DNA from: Actinomycetota bacterium
Lineage (GTDB): Bacteria > Actinomycetota > Actinomycetes > Nanopelagicales > Nanopelagicaceae
Direction: 5' to 3'
Assembly: GCA_009700405.1 (NCBI GenBank)
Contig: WLMD01000010.1
Location: forward strand, 1-23,949
DNA length: 23,949 nucleotides
The notes under the pieces were generated by a model. It saw only the letters and a list, made by a program, of their open reading frames with translations. It searched no databases and was not told where the DNA came from. The translations under genes were made by a program, and so were the position numbers. The number at the start of each line of letters is the position of its first letter. The stretch's first letter is position 1. Of the stretch, positions 14,861 through 21,768 are shown piece by piece.

Positions 14861-15049
14861 TTAATTCTCCAATGCGCTTGTTAATCGAGCGCGTCCTGAG
14901 CTGATTACCCCTAAAACGGCCGCTTCGGGCACGCGAAGCATCGCAGCTATCTGTCCTGATGAAAGGTTTCTCAAATAATGCAAGGTCAAAATGATGCGCT
15001 CTTCCTCTGGCAATGTGGCCAGTAATTGAGCCAGAGTCTGCGCAGCCAT
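14861..15049 (-). CDS. Stand-alone sigma-70 region-4-like protein
   Basis: A 62-residue protein that is almost entirely a region 4 helix-turn-helix of an ECF sigma factor: LPEEERIILTLHYLRNLSSGQIAAMLRVPEAAVLG, then a C-terminal helix ISSGRARLTSALEN. There is no region 2, which contacts the -10 box in a full sigma factor, and the frame is closed by a stop six codons upstream of the ATG, so this is not the end of a longer gene. TAGCCT seven bases before the ATG fits the leaderless promoters of this window and argues for a real, expressed gene. It may be an accessory RNA-polymerase-binding protein, a DNA-binding regulator or a relic of a lost sigma factor. The function is not known to me. Confidence 0.75.
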   Translation of the reverse strand: MAAQTLAQLLATLPEEERIILTLHYLRNLSSGQIAAMLRVPEAAVLGVISSGRARLTSALEN

Positions 15050-15056
15050 GGGCGTA

Positions 15057-15062
15057 AGGCTA
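15057..15062 (-). promoter_or_regulatory. -10 element TAGCCT of a leaderless promoter (sigma-like gene)
   Basis: On the minus strand TAGCCT precedes the ATG of the sigma region-4-like gene by seven bases, with no ribosome site between. The -35 region shows no clear match. Confidence 0.45.
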
Positions 15063-15111
15063 CTCGGTCACTCTCTTTTTCTGGGGCCCTGGTGAAGGAG
15101 CCCTGAGCGCA

Positions 15112-15651
15112 CTATGCCCCGGATGAGGCTATCTGGAGCGCATGCTCGATATCAGTGGTCCAGTGAAGTAATTCCCGCTGACCTGGTTTGACGAACTTCT
15201 CTGCCTCGAGATGATCAATCAATTCACGCAGAGGGCTGTAAAGACCGAACGGATCAAGAACGATCACCGGCTTACTGTGAAATTTTAGGAATCGTCCAAC
15301 CCAGATTTCAAATAATTCTTCAAGTGTTCCAAGACCACCCGGCAGCGCAATAAATGCATCCGAGAGATCTTCAATCATTGCTTTGCGCTCGCGCATTGAA
15401 TCTACGACAAAAAGTTCATGGCTGTCGTTATCTGCAAATTCAATATCAACGAGAGCCTGGGGAATGACTCCGATGGTTGTGCCTCCACCACTTCGCACTC
15501 CACGCGCAACTGCGCCCATCATCGAGATATGACCGCCGCCTGAGACTAATTCCCACCCTCTGCTGGCAATGCCTTGACCTAACTCACTAGCAAGGTCAAC
15601 GTATTTGGAATCAATAGTTGGCGACGAAGAACAAAAAACCGCGATGCGCAT
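15112..15651 (-). CDS. LOG-family nucleotide 5'-monophosphate phosphoribohydrolase (TIGR00730)
   Basis: 179 residues. It has the family's Rossmann start (RIAVFCSSSP), VSGGGHISMMGAVARG, MRERK and the catalytic PGGLGTLEE motif. LOG enzymes split nucleoside 5'-monophosphates (in plants, cytokinin nucleotides) into base and ribose 5-phosphate; in bacteria some release cytokinins and some act on AMP-like substrates. The ATG is chosen because the conserved domain begins there and TATCCT lies six bases upstream. Upstream in-frame codons would run through the divergent dapD start. The Mycobacterium homologue is Rv1205. Confidence 0.9.
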   Translation of the reverse strand: MRIAVFCSSSPTIDSKYVDLASELGQGIASRGWELVSGGGHISMMGAVARGVRSGGGTTIGVIPQALVDIEFADNDSHELFVVDSMRERKAMIEDLSDAFIALPGGLGTLEELFEIWVGRFLKFHSKPVIVLDPFGLYSPLRELIDHLEAEKFVKPGQRELLHWTTDIEHALQIASSGA

Positions 15652-15657
15652 CTGCGA

Positions 15658-15663
15658 AGGATA
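15658..15663 (-). promoter_or_regulatory. -10 element TATCCT of a leaderless promoter (LOG-family gene)
   Basis: TATCCT on the minus strand lies six bases before the ATG of the LOG-family gene. Five bases separate it from the divergent dapD -10, so the two promoters share the same 29-base gap. Confidence 0.5.
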
Positions 15664-15668
15664 GGGGC

Positions 15669-15674
15669 TACCCT
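15669..15674 (+). promoter_or_regulatory. -10 element TACCCT of a leaderless promoter (dapD)
   Basis: TACCCT on the plus strand lies six bases before the dapD ATG, with no ribosome site. A -35 element for it would have to fall on the start codon region of the divergent LOG-family gene; none is obvious. Confidence 0.45.
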
Positions 15675-15680
15675 TGCCAT

Positions 15681-16613
15681 ATGTCTTCTCATACATCACT
15701 TCAAGGATCCGGGCATGGCATCGCAACGATTGCCGCTGATGGGTCAGTTCTTGATACCTGGTTCCCGTCACCGGCGCTAGGTGGATTAATCCGAGAGCCC
15801 CAAGAGTTTCTCAAGGATCTCGTGGGCACTGATGTCGATCGCGGTGTGAGCCGAACCCTTGTCTCACGAGAAATCACTTTGTCAGATGCTCCAAAAGATG
15901 TGCCCGATGCATACCTGCGCCTGCACCTTCTTTCTCATCGTTTAGTTGCTCCGCACGGCCAATCACTAGAGGGCATATTCGCCATCCTTAGCAATGTTGT
16001 CTGGACCAATCACGGACCATGTGCAGTCGAGAATTTCGAAATCACTCGGTCAAAACTTCGCGCAAAATATGGACACGTCAGCGTTTTTAGCGTCGATAAA
16101 TTTCCCCGAATGGTTGATTACGTAATTCCTTCAGGAGTTCGCGTTGCAGATGCCGACCGAGTCCGATTAGGTGCTCACCTGGCTCCCGGGACCACAGTGA
16201 TGCATGAAGGTTTCGTAAATTTCAATGCAGGTACTCTCGGCACTTCCATGGTTGAAGGAAGAATCTCTGCAGGCGTTGTTGTCGGCAATGGCTCTGACAT
16301 TGGTGGAGGGGCGTCAATCATGGGGACACTGAGCGGTGGCGGAAAAGAAGTTATTTCCATCGGCGAAAAATGCTTACTTGGTGCAAACTCTGGCTTAGGT
16401 ATTTCCCTTGGCAACAATTGCATCGTTGAAGCAGGCACATACATAACTGCGGCAGCAAAAGTCTCGCTACCAGATGGCGAAATAGTAAAAGCTGGTGCGT
16501 TGAGTGGCGCTGATAATCTACTGTTTCGTCGTAACTCTTTGCATGGAAATCTTGAAGTTGTCCTTCGAACAGGTACATGGGGCGGACTTAACTCAATATT
16601 GCACGCTAATTAA
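15681..16613 (+). CDS. dapD: Tetrahydrodipicolinate N-succinyltransferase, actinobacterial type
   Basis: 310 residues. It transfers succinyl from succinyl-CoA to tetrahydrodipicolinate in the DAP/lysine pathway, two steps ahead of the product handled by DapE and next to the DapC step. The middle and C-terminal part is a left-handed beta helix of hexapeptide repeats (VRLGAHLAPGTTVMHEGFVNFNAG, VVVGNGSDIGGGASIMG, KCLLGANSGLGISLGNNCIVEAG), with the N-terminal domain of the actinobacterial subfamily. The start was set at 15681 by the -10 spacing and the conserved N-terminus. dapE, often near dapD, is not in the window. The stop abuts the stop of the convergent SpoIID-like gene. Confidence 0.93.
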   Translation: MSSHTSLQGSGHGIATIAADGSVLDTWFPSPALGGLIREPQEFLKDLVGTDVDRGVSRTLVSREITLSDAPKDVPDAYLRLHLLSHRLVAPHGQSLEGIFAILSNVVWTNHGPCAVENFEITRSKLRAKYGHVSVFSVDKFPRMVDYVIPSGVRVADADRVRLGAHLAPGTTVMHEGFVNFNAGTLGTSMVEGRISAGVVVGNGSDIGGGASIMGTLSGGGKEVISIGEKCLLGANSGLGISLGNNCIVEAGTYITAAAKVSLPDGEIVKAGALSGADNLLFRRNSLHGNLEVVLRTGTWGGLNSILHAN

Positions 16614-17930
16614 TCAAAGATTACTGGTTGCAGTATCTGTCGGAGCAGGCGTAGCTTCACTTATTTGAGGTATCTCAAAATCAAACCAGGTTGAAGGCAA
16701 TTTAGCTTTACTTCTAAATGCTTCGCCAGTTAAGACTGACTTCTTCCCTTTGCTTGAAGTCGCGGTTATCGATGCAACAGTCCCGCTTTGGTGGCGGTTA
16801 GATATTTCCAAGCGCATTACATCATCAAGTGAAAAGGCCCCAGCAACTACTTCTTGCGAAACCGGACGAATCCAAGATACATAGCGAGCGTTGAGATTAA
16901 TTTGCAAACTCCACGGATCCGCCACTCCTATTGCATAGGGAACATAACTCCCCCAGGCATCTATTGCCGACTCAGTCTGACCTCCAGAAGACGAGAAGAA
17001 GTAAGCCGCGATTGGCAAGTCGTGATACAAAATGGCAACTCCATGAGAATCATCAATACTGGTAGAAGTCACGACACTTTTCCATATCGCTCCATATCTA
17101 GCCTCTGCCTCTTTTGAATAACCAACGAAACTTTGATCGGCAGTTGCTGCATAAAGATCACAGTCACATGCGCTCTTTATCTTTCCTGCCTTATTCAATG
17201 CATACGTTCTGGAGGCAATCACTTGAGCTTGCAGGGCTGCTAGTGGCCAAGAAGATGGCATTTCGCCAATCCCCCACAAATACTCGTCATGCAATCTGAC
17301 TGAATTCGTTACTTCAATGCGGTAACCAAGAAGGGCTGACTTCACTAACTTCACCTGAATCTGCCCGTACTTATATTTCGTTGTGCTCTTTCCAACTTTT
17401 AATGAGAGGAGTGAGTTAATTCCTTCTAAGTCTCGTGTGCCACTCCAACGAATCGTCCATGATTTTCCTGATGGCAACGTTCGAATTTTCCCTGAGGTTT
17501 CCACGATGCTTGGTATCGCTGCATTTCCAAGAAGGGTAAAAGTAAGGTTTGATTTTGCCGTAATTACCGCATCGGCAACAGAAAGTACGCCGTCGCCGAC
17601 ATCTGCATCGAATAGTTCAATATGGGCTCGCTTAGTATCGGTTTTCATTGAAACGGAAGTTAGGAGATGACCCACATTAACTCGCAGTATCTGGTCATCC
17701 TGCACTGGGGCGACCACAACATCCTTGTAATAGTAATTAAGGATCGCAGTTGCAGAGTCGCCTTCTAGCGCTTGGCCTCGAGCACCCACTTGACTCATTC
17801 CAACACCGTGTCCATACCCCGAGCCTTGAAATGAAAATGATGCTGGGATTTCAGATGCAGAGGCAGGTGGCGAAAGTAAATTTGCAATAAATAGAAACGA
17901 AAGGAGAACGCGAAAGTTAAATACCCTCAT
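16614..17930 (-). CDS. Secreted SpoIID/LytB-domain protein, probable peptidoglycan glycan-strand enzyme
   Basis: 438 residues. An N-terminal signal peptide (RVFNFRVLLSFLFIANLL, cut after ASA) leads to GSGYGHGVGMSQVGARG near residue 45, then the SpoIID domain with GEMPSSWPLAALQAQVIASRTYAL; the Glu in GEMP corresponds to the catalytic Glu of SpoIID. Further conserved segments are SSSGGQTE and the pair of cysteines CDC. SpoIID is a lytic transglycosylase that trims glycan strands stripped of peptides. In Bacillus it acts in sporulation, but related proteins are common in non-sporulating actinobacteria. The ATG lies inside the end of the exporter ATPase gene (14-base overlap), tying it to the polysaccharide exporter. 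An in-frame TTG seven codons upstream is the alternative start. Confidence 0.85.
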   Translation of the reverse strand: MRVFNFRVLLSFLFIANLLSPPASASEIPASFSFQGSGYGHGVGMSQVGARGQALEGDSATAILNYYYKDVVVAPVQDDQILRVNVGHLLTSVSMKTDTKRAHIELFDADVGDGVLSVADAVITAKSNLTFTLLGNAAIPSIVETSGKIRTLPSGKSWTIRWSGTRDLEGINSLLSLKVGKSTTKYKYGQIQVKLVKSALLGYRIEVTNSVRLHDEYLWGIGEMPSSWPLAALQAQVIASRTYALNKAGKIKSACDCDLYAATADQSFVGYSKEAEARYGAIWKSVVTSTSIDDSHGVAILYHDLPIAAYFFSSSGGQTESAIDAWGSYVPYAIGVADPWSLQINLNARYVSWIRPVSQEVVAGAFSLDDVMRLEISNRHQSGTVASITATSSKGKKSVLTGEAFRSKAKLPSTWFDFEIPQISEATPAPTDTATSNL

Positions 17931-18717
17931 CGATTGCGGCGCTCTTTCCAACTTTCAAGAATGATTGATATGCGTCCACAACTTCATTTGGCTCACCGCG
18001 CATCATCAATCTACCCTTGTCCAGCCAAGCAACTTCGTTACACAAATCCCGAACAGTAGCCATACTGTGGCTCACAAGAATGAGGGCGCGAACATCACTT
18101 CGGAGTTCCTTAATCCTGTTGAGGCTTTTTTCTCTGAAGTGCGCGTCGCCAGTGCTTAGCGCCTCATCAACAATCAAAATATCTGGGCGAACCGTCGCAG
18201 CAACTGAAAATCCTAAACGTGCATACATTCCTGATGAATAGGTGCGCATAGGTGCGTCTATCGCCTCACCGAGTTCTGCAAAGTCAGCAATTTCATCAAA
18301 GAGAGCTGCGATTTCTTTACGTGACATACCCGCGGCGAGTCCACCAAGTTCGACATTTTCGCGTCCAGATAATGAAGGACTAAACCCAACGCCAAGTGCT
18401 AATAACGTGCTTACTTTTCCATACACTTCGACTCTGCCAGAAGAGGGTGGCAAGATTCCAGAAATTACTCGCATCAGTGTTGACTTTCCTGCACCATTTG
18501 CACCTACGACACCTAAGACTGAACCATAGGAAACATCAAGCATCACATCATCAAGTGCCTTTACTACTCGAGTGTGTTTAGTTCCTCTACCAAGTGTGCG
18601 AAGGCGTGCTTTAAGAGTTGGGCGTCGATCAATTGTGGTTGTGTAGGTCAAGCCCAGATGCTGGACTGAAATCGCGATATCGCCAGGACGATGAGAGGAG
18701 CTAGAGGCGGACAGCAA
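17917..18717 (-). CDS. ABC-2 polysaccharide exporter, ATPase subunit (TagH/Wzt-like, short form)
   Basis: 266 residues. It contains Walker A GANGAGKST (72-80), signature YSSGMYARLGF, Walker B ILIVDEAL and the switch VSHS. The features GRVEVYGKVSTLLALGVGFSP and LSGRENVELGG place it with exporters of teichoic acid, O-antigen and galactan. It ends soon after the nucleotide-binding domain and lacks the extra glycan-binding domain of long Wzt proteins, as in the mycobacterial galactan exporter Rv3781. The TTG start at 18717 is chosen for the AAGGGAG seven bases upstream, and it overlaps the permease end by 17 bases. A TTG further up at 18753 has no such site. Confidence 0.9.
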   Translation of the reverse strand: MLSASSSSHRPGDIAISVQHLGLTYTTTIDRRPTLKARLRTLGRGTKHTRVVKALDDVMLDVSYGSVLGVVGANGAGKSTLMRVISGILPPSSGRVEVYGKVSTLLALGVGFSPSLSGRENVELGGLAAGMSRKEIAALFDEIADFAELGEAIDAPMRTYSSGMYARLGFSVAATVRPDILIVDEALSTGDAHFREKSLNRIKELRSDVRALILVSHSMATVRDLCNEVAWLDKGRLMMRGEPNEVVDAYQSFLKVGKSAAIDEGI

Positions 18718-19534
18718 AATCACGCTCCCTTGATAAGAAGTAATAGGTGCCAATTAAGAATATTCCGATTGCCCAAGCCAACGATGCCAACATGTCTGAT
18801 ACCAGTGGCGCCTCTGCGTGAACCATCGTGCGAGACCATGAATTGAGAAGTGAGAACAGTGGATTAAAAACCTCAATTGATTTCAATTGATCTTTAAGAT
18901 CTGATACTTCGTACAAAATTGGTGAAAGATAAAGCCAGGTCCTTGTGAAATACGGCAAGAAACTCGTGATATCTCGAAAATAGACATTAACGGTTGAAAT
19001 GAGAATGGCTAAGCCAAGTGCCAAAATGGTGGTGATTAGTGCAATTGGAATACCCCAAAGCATTGCCCAACCGATTGGGAATCCAAGGATTGACCTAATA
19101 ACCATAAAGACCACAATGGTTGGAAGGAATCGGAAAATTCCAATTACCGTTGCCGCTACTGGCAACATAATTCTTGGGAAAGCAGTGTTGAGAATGAGTT
19201 TTCCACCGCGAGTAATCGAACCAATGCCACCGCTCATAGTGTTTGAAACAAAATAAAACAAGAAGAGGCAACCTGTCAGATGGCCATATCGCATCTTGTC
19301 GCTATGCCCACCAATGATCACAATCAAAATAAAATAAACACCAGAAAGAAGCAATGGGTTAAGTACTAGCCATACCTGGCCAAAAACAGAGTCATAATGT
19401 TTTTCACGTAGCTCAGAACGCGCATACTCGGATATAAAAGCTCTTCGAGTCCAGAGCGAGCGCCAATATCGCCCAAGAGGAGGCAGGCCGGCCCGGAAGG
19501 GCTCAAATACTTCTACTGGTTTGGCTTTATCCAC
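18701..19534 (-). CDS. ABC-2 polysaccharide exporter, permease subunit (TagG/Wzm-like)
   Basis: 277 residues with about six membrane segments, preceded by the cytosolic amphipathic part typical of TagG/RfbD proteins (RRAFISEYARSELREKHYDSVFGQVWLVLNP region). YFRDITSFLPYFTRTWLYLSPILY is the classic ABC-2 exporter motif. With the ATPase it would carry a lipid-linked glycan across the membrane. The start is GTG with TAATCT six bases upstream, so it has its own leaderless promoter even though the glycosyltransferase gene ends only 28 bases before. The mycobacterial relative is the galactan exporter Rv3783. Confidence 0.9.
   Translation of the reverse strand: MDKAKPVEVFEPFRAGLPPLGRYWRSLWTRRAFISEYARSELREKHYDSVFGQVWLVLNPLLLSGVYFILIVIIGGHSDKMRYGHLTGCLFLFYFVSNTMSGGIGSITRGGKLILNTAFPRIMLPVAATVIGIFRFLPTIVVFMVIRSILGFPIGWAMLWGIPIALITTILALGLAILISTVNVYFRDITSFLPYFTRTWLYLSPILYEVSDLKDQLKSIEVFNPLFSLLNSWSRTMVHAEAPLVSDMLASLAWAIGIFLIGTYYFLSRERDFAVRL
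18725..18731 (-). promoter_or_regulatory. Ribosome binding site deciding the exporter ATPase start
   Basis: AAGGGAG on the minus strand, inside the last codons of the permease gene, lies seven bases before the TTG at 18715-18717. It is the strongest ribosome site in this block and supports the TTG start. Confidence 0.55.
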
Positions 19535-19540
19535 TGCAGC

Positions 19541-19546
19541 AGATTA
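19541..19546 (-). promoter_or_regulatory. -10 element TAATCT of a leaderless promoter (exporter permease)
   Basis: TAATCT on the minus strand lies six bases before the permease GTG, inside the 28-base gap behind the glycosyltransferase gene. No ribosome site is present, which supports this GTG as the true start. Confidence 0.5.
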
Positions 19547-19562
19547 CCGCAATAGCCTGGCA

Positions 19563-20555
19563 TCACTTGCTTTCAGGCACCAAAGTCCTAGGTGATGTTA
19601 AGAAACCTGCGCCCCAACACATATGCATTGTCAGCAAAATCGCAGGTAATCGGAGCATTTCAATCAACGATTGAGCAATTGCAATTGAAGCGATAGTTAA
19701 AAAGAATAAATAAACAGCAGCTGGCAGGAAAAACGCTGGGCTAATTAGTAGACCTAAAAGCAATGACGCGACCGAACCGATGAGAGCAAAAGGTGGCGCC
19801 AAATATCGAAGGTTTACCGTTCCCAGATGACGTCGAGAAACAACTCGCCTCCAACGGCCATATTCGAAATACTGTTTCGCCAGTGCTCTCAAAGTTGGTC
19901 TCGGGCGATAAACAACATGTAAACGGGGATCGAAATAGACGATCCCTCCTGCTGCGCGCAATCGATAATTTAATTCCCAGTCTTGGGCTCGTGTAAATCT
20001 CTCATCGAAACCTCCAACAGCTACCAACGCGCTCTTGAGGAAAACACCAAGATAAACGGTGTCAACTGGGCCTGCTTTTCCGCCGGTATGAAATCGTGAA
20101 GCGCCAACACCGAGAGGGCTACGCATCGCACCAGCAACTGCTTTTTCAAATGATGTAACTCCACGGGCGCCCATCATGCCGCCGACATTTACCGCACCAG
20201 TAGTTGTCAGAATCTCAACTGCTGTTGATACGTAATCGCGTGGAATCTCCGTGTGCCCATCGACTCTCACAATAATGGGAAACTTTGATTGAGAAATTGC
20301 GAGGTTGAGACCCATTGCGGTTCTGCCAGTGGGATTGTCCATGATTATTACTCGAGAATCTTCACTAGCCAACTTGCGGGCAATCGCAAGGGTTTGGTCC
20401 TTTGATGGACCAATTGCGAGAATTACTTCAATCTCCCCGAGATAATCCTGAGAAAGAATTGCGCTAACTGCGTTATTCAGGTAGCTCTCTTCGTTGAGAA
20501 CGGGCAGGATTACTGAGACCCCGACTGCTGGTGATTCATTCGCAGGAATATGCAC
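19563..20555 (-). CDS. Family 2 glycosyltransferase (ExoA-like), membrane-anchored
   Basis: 330 residues. The N-terminal GT-A domain has SVILPVLNEESYL, the metal-binding VRVDGHTEIP (DXD-like) and GGFDERFTRAQDWELNYRLRAAGG, where the acidic residue of QDWELNYR is the likely catalytic base region. The last 90 residues hold about three membrane segments, keeping the enzyme at the inner face of the membrane. It resembles ExoA-type enzymes of succinoglycan synthesis and probably adds a sugar to a lipid-linked glycan. The start is GTG with TAGCGT six bases upstream. Next to the ABC exporter it most likely builds the exported polymer; donor and acceptor are unknown. Confidence 0.87.
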   Translation of the reverse strand: MHIPANESPAVGVSVILPVLNEESYLNNAVSAILSQDYLGEIEVILAIGPSKDQTLAIARKLASEDSRVIIMDNPTGRTAMGLNLAISQSKFPIIVRVDGHTEIPRDYVSTAVEILTTTGAVNVGGMMGARGVTSFEKAVAGAMRSPLGVGASRFHTGGKAGPVDTVYLGVFLKSALVAVGGFDERFTRAQDWELNYRLRAAGGIVYFDPRLHVVYRPRPTLRALAKQYFEYGRWRRVVSRRHLGTVNLRYLAPPFALIGSVASLLLGLLISPAFFLPAAVYLFFLTIASIAIAQSLIEMLRLPAILLTMHMCWGAGFLTSPRTLVPESK

Positions 20556-20561
20556 GAGAGA

Positions 20562-20567
20562 ACGCTA
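20562..20567 (-). promoter_or_regulatory. -10 element TAGCGT of a leaderless promoter (glycosyltransferase)
   Basis: TAGCGT on the minus strand lies six bases before the GTG of the glycosyltransferase. Nine bases separate it from the divergent -10 of the LCP gene. Confidence 0.45.
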
Positions 20568-20576
20568 CCGCCCAAG

Positions 20577-20582
20577 TAGGCT
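20577..20582 (+). promoter_or_regulatory. -10 element TAGGCT of a leaderless promoter (LCP gene)
   Basis: TAGGCT lies six bases before the GTG of the LCP gene. The same hexamer and spacing are found before tatB. No ribosome site is present. Confidence 0.5.
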
Positions 20583-20588
20583 CTCCTA

Positions 20589-21740
20589 GTGAAATCAACA
20601 AGGGTGACCCGAATTATTACCTCACTCTCGATTGGTGTCCTCGCGATATCGGCGATCTCCTGGCTGGGATTAAGTCAAATAACTGGATCCTTAAAAAGAG
20701 TTGATGCATTTGCCGGTCTAAACTCTCGCCCTGAAAAAGCTTCGAGTGCAGTCAACTATCTTCTCGTAGGTTCTGATACTCGCGAAGGACTCACCGCCGC
20801 CGAACTCAGGTCGTTACGCGTTGGAAGCACCCGCACTGCAGCTGGTCAGCGTTCGGACACAATTTTATTAGTACACATAAGTAAGGCTCGCGATAAAGCG
20901 GTAATTATTTCATTGCCGCGCGACACTCTTGTAACCATTCCAGAACATTTAGATGCCAATGGAAAAACAGTCTCAGCAGTAAGAGCCAAACTCAATGCCT
21001 CATTTAGTTGGGGTGGAGCGCCACTGCTTATACAAGTTGTTGAAGCTCAAACAGGGCTGCGGATAGATCATTATGTTGAAATCGGATTTGCGGGTTTTGC
21101 AAAGATGGTTGACGCCCTTGGCGGAATTGAAGTCTGTACCAAGAAAGCTATCAATGACCCGAAGAGTCACTTAGTCCTGAGCGCAGGAATTCATACTCTT
21201 GGAGGAATCGAAGCTTTGAAATACGTGCGAACTAGAGATTTCGATGGCATGGGAGATCTAGGGCGTATGCAACGTCAGCAGCAATTTATGAGTTCCGTTC
21301 TCAAGAAAGCGACTAGCGCTGGCGTTCTGCTCAACCCTTCTAGAATGATCAGTTTTCTCAATGCGGCAATGGCGACGGTCAAAACAGATTCAACGTTGAA
21401 TTCAAGCGACCTTGTGACACTTGCCAAACAGGTACGAAATTTATCCGCAAGTAAAGTGAGAACTCTGACAGTTCCGCTTTCTAATGTCGGATATTCTGTA
21501 CCTGGTCTCGGTTCTACAGTCCTTTGGGATCCGGTGCTTGCTCCAATTCTTTTCCAGAAATTGCGCGATGACCTTCCTGTTGTAACAGAAGTCACGCCTT
21601 CGCCTTCGTCCAGTTCGAGCAAAAAATCTTCCTCTAAGTCCACTACTAAGCCCACAGCTAAGGCTTCAGTTGCTCCGACAATTATTGATCAATTCAAAAC
21701 TCGTACTGCCGCTGAAAATCCATGCGGTGCGCTGAGATAG
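20589..21740 (+). CDS. LytR-CpsA-Psr (LCP) family glycopolymer ligase
   Basis: 383 residues. A short cytosolic start and one membrane helix (about 9-28) are followed by the extracellular LCP domain with VGSDTR, RSDTILLVHI, SLPRDTLV, KLNASFSWGG and the RTRDFDGMGDLGRMQRQQQF block; its Arg and Asp residues bind pyrophosphate and metal. LCP enzymes transfer lipid-linked glycans to peptidoglycan. The C-terminus has a Ser/Lys/Thr-rich low-complexity linker (about 335-365) and a short end with a Cys (NPCGALR) that could pair with the domain Cys (EVCTKK). Divergent from the glycosyltransferase and upstream of ugd, it probably attaches the exported polymer. Confidence 0.92.
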   Translation: MKSTRVTRIITSLSIGVLAISAISWLGLSQITGSLKRVDAFAGLNSRPEKASSAVNYLLVGSDTREGLTAAELRSLRVGSTRTAAGQRSDTILLVHISKARDKAVIISLPRDTLVTIPEHLDANGKTVSAVRAKLNASFSWGGAPLLIQVVEAQTGLRIDHYVEIGFAGFAKMVDALGGIEVCTKKAINDPKSHLVLSAGIHTLGGIEALKYVRTRDFDGMGDLGRMQRQQQFMSSVLKKATSAGVLLNPSRMISFLNAAMATVKTDSTLNSSDLVTLAKQVRNLSASKVRTLTVPLSNVGYSVPGLGSTVLWDPVLAPILFQKLRDDLPVVTEVTPSPSSSSSKKSSSKSTTKPTAKASVAPTIIDQFKTRTAAENPCGALR

Positions 21741-21755
21741 TCAGAATTTAACTAC

Positions 21756-21761
21756 TAGACT
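21756..21761 (+). promoter_or_regulatory. -10 element TAGACT of a leaderless promoter (ugd)
   Basis: TAGACT lies seven bases before the ugd ATG in the 28-base gap after the LCP gene, with no ribosome site. It suggests ugd is transcribed from its own promoter as well as by read-through. Confidence 0.45.
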
Positions 21762-21768
21762 TCCCGGC

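Noticed and set aside
14793..14864. Plus-strand frame of 23 codons starting with ATG in the DUF3117 upstream gap
   Set aside because: It has no ribosome site, no TANNNT at leaderless spacing, and no recognisable sequence; most likely chance.
15652..15771. 40-residue N-terminal extension of the LOG-family protein
   Set aside because: It would run antisense through the start of dapD; the conserved domain begins at the ATG at 15651, which has a -10 at the right distance.
21275..21655. 126-codon frame opposite the end of the LCP gene
   Set aside because: It mirrors the Ser/Lys-rich codons of the LCP tail and has no recognisable domain or start signal.
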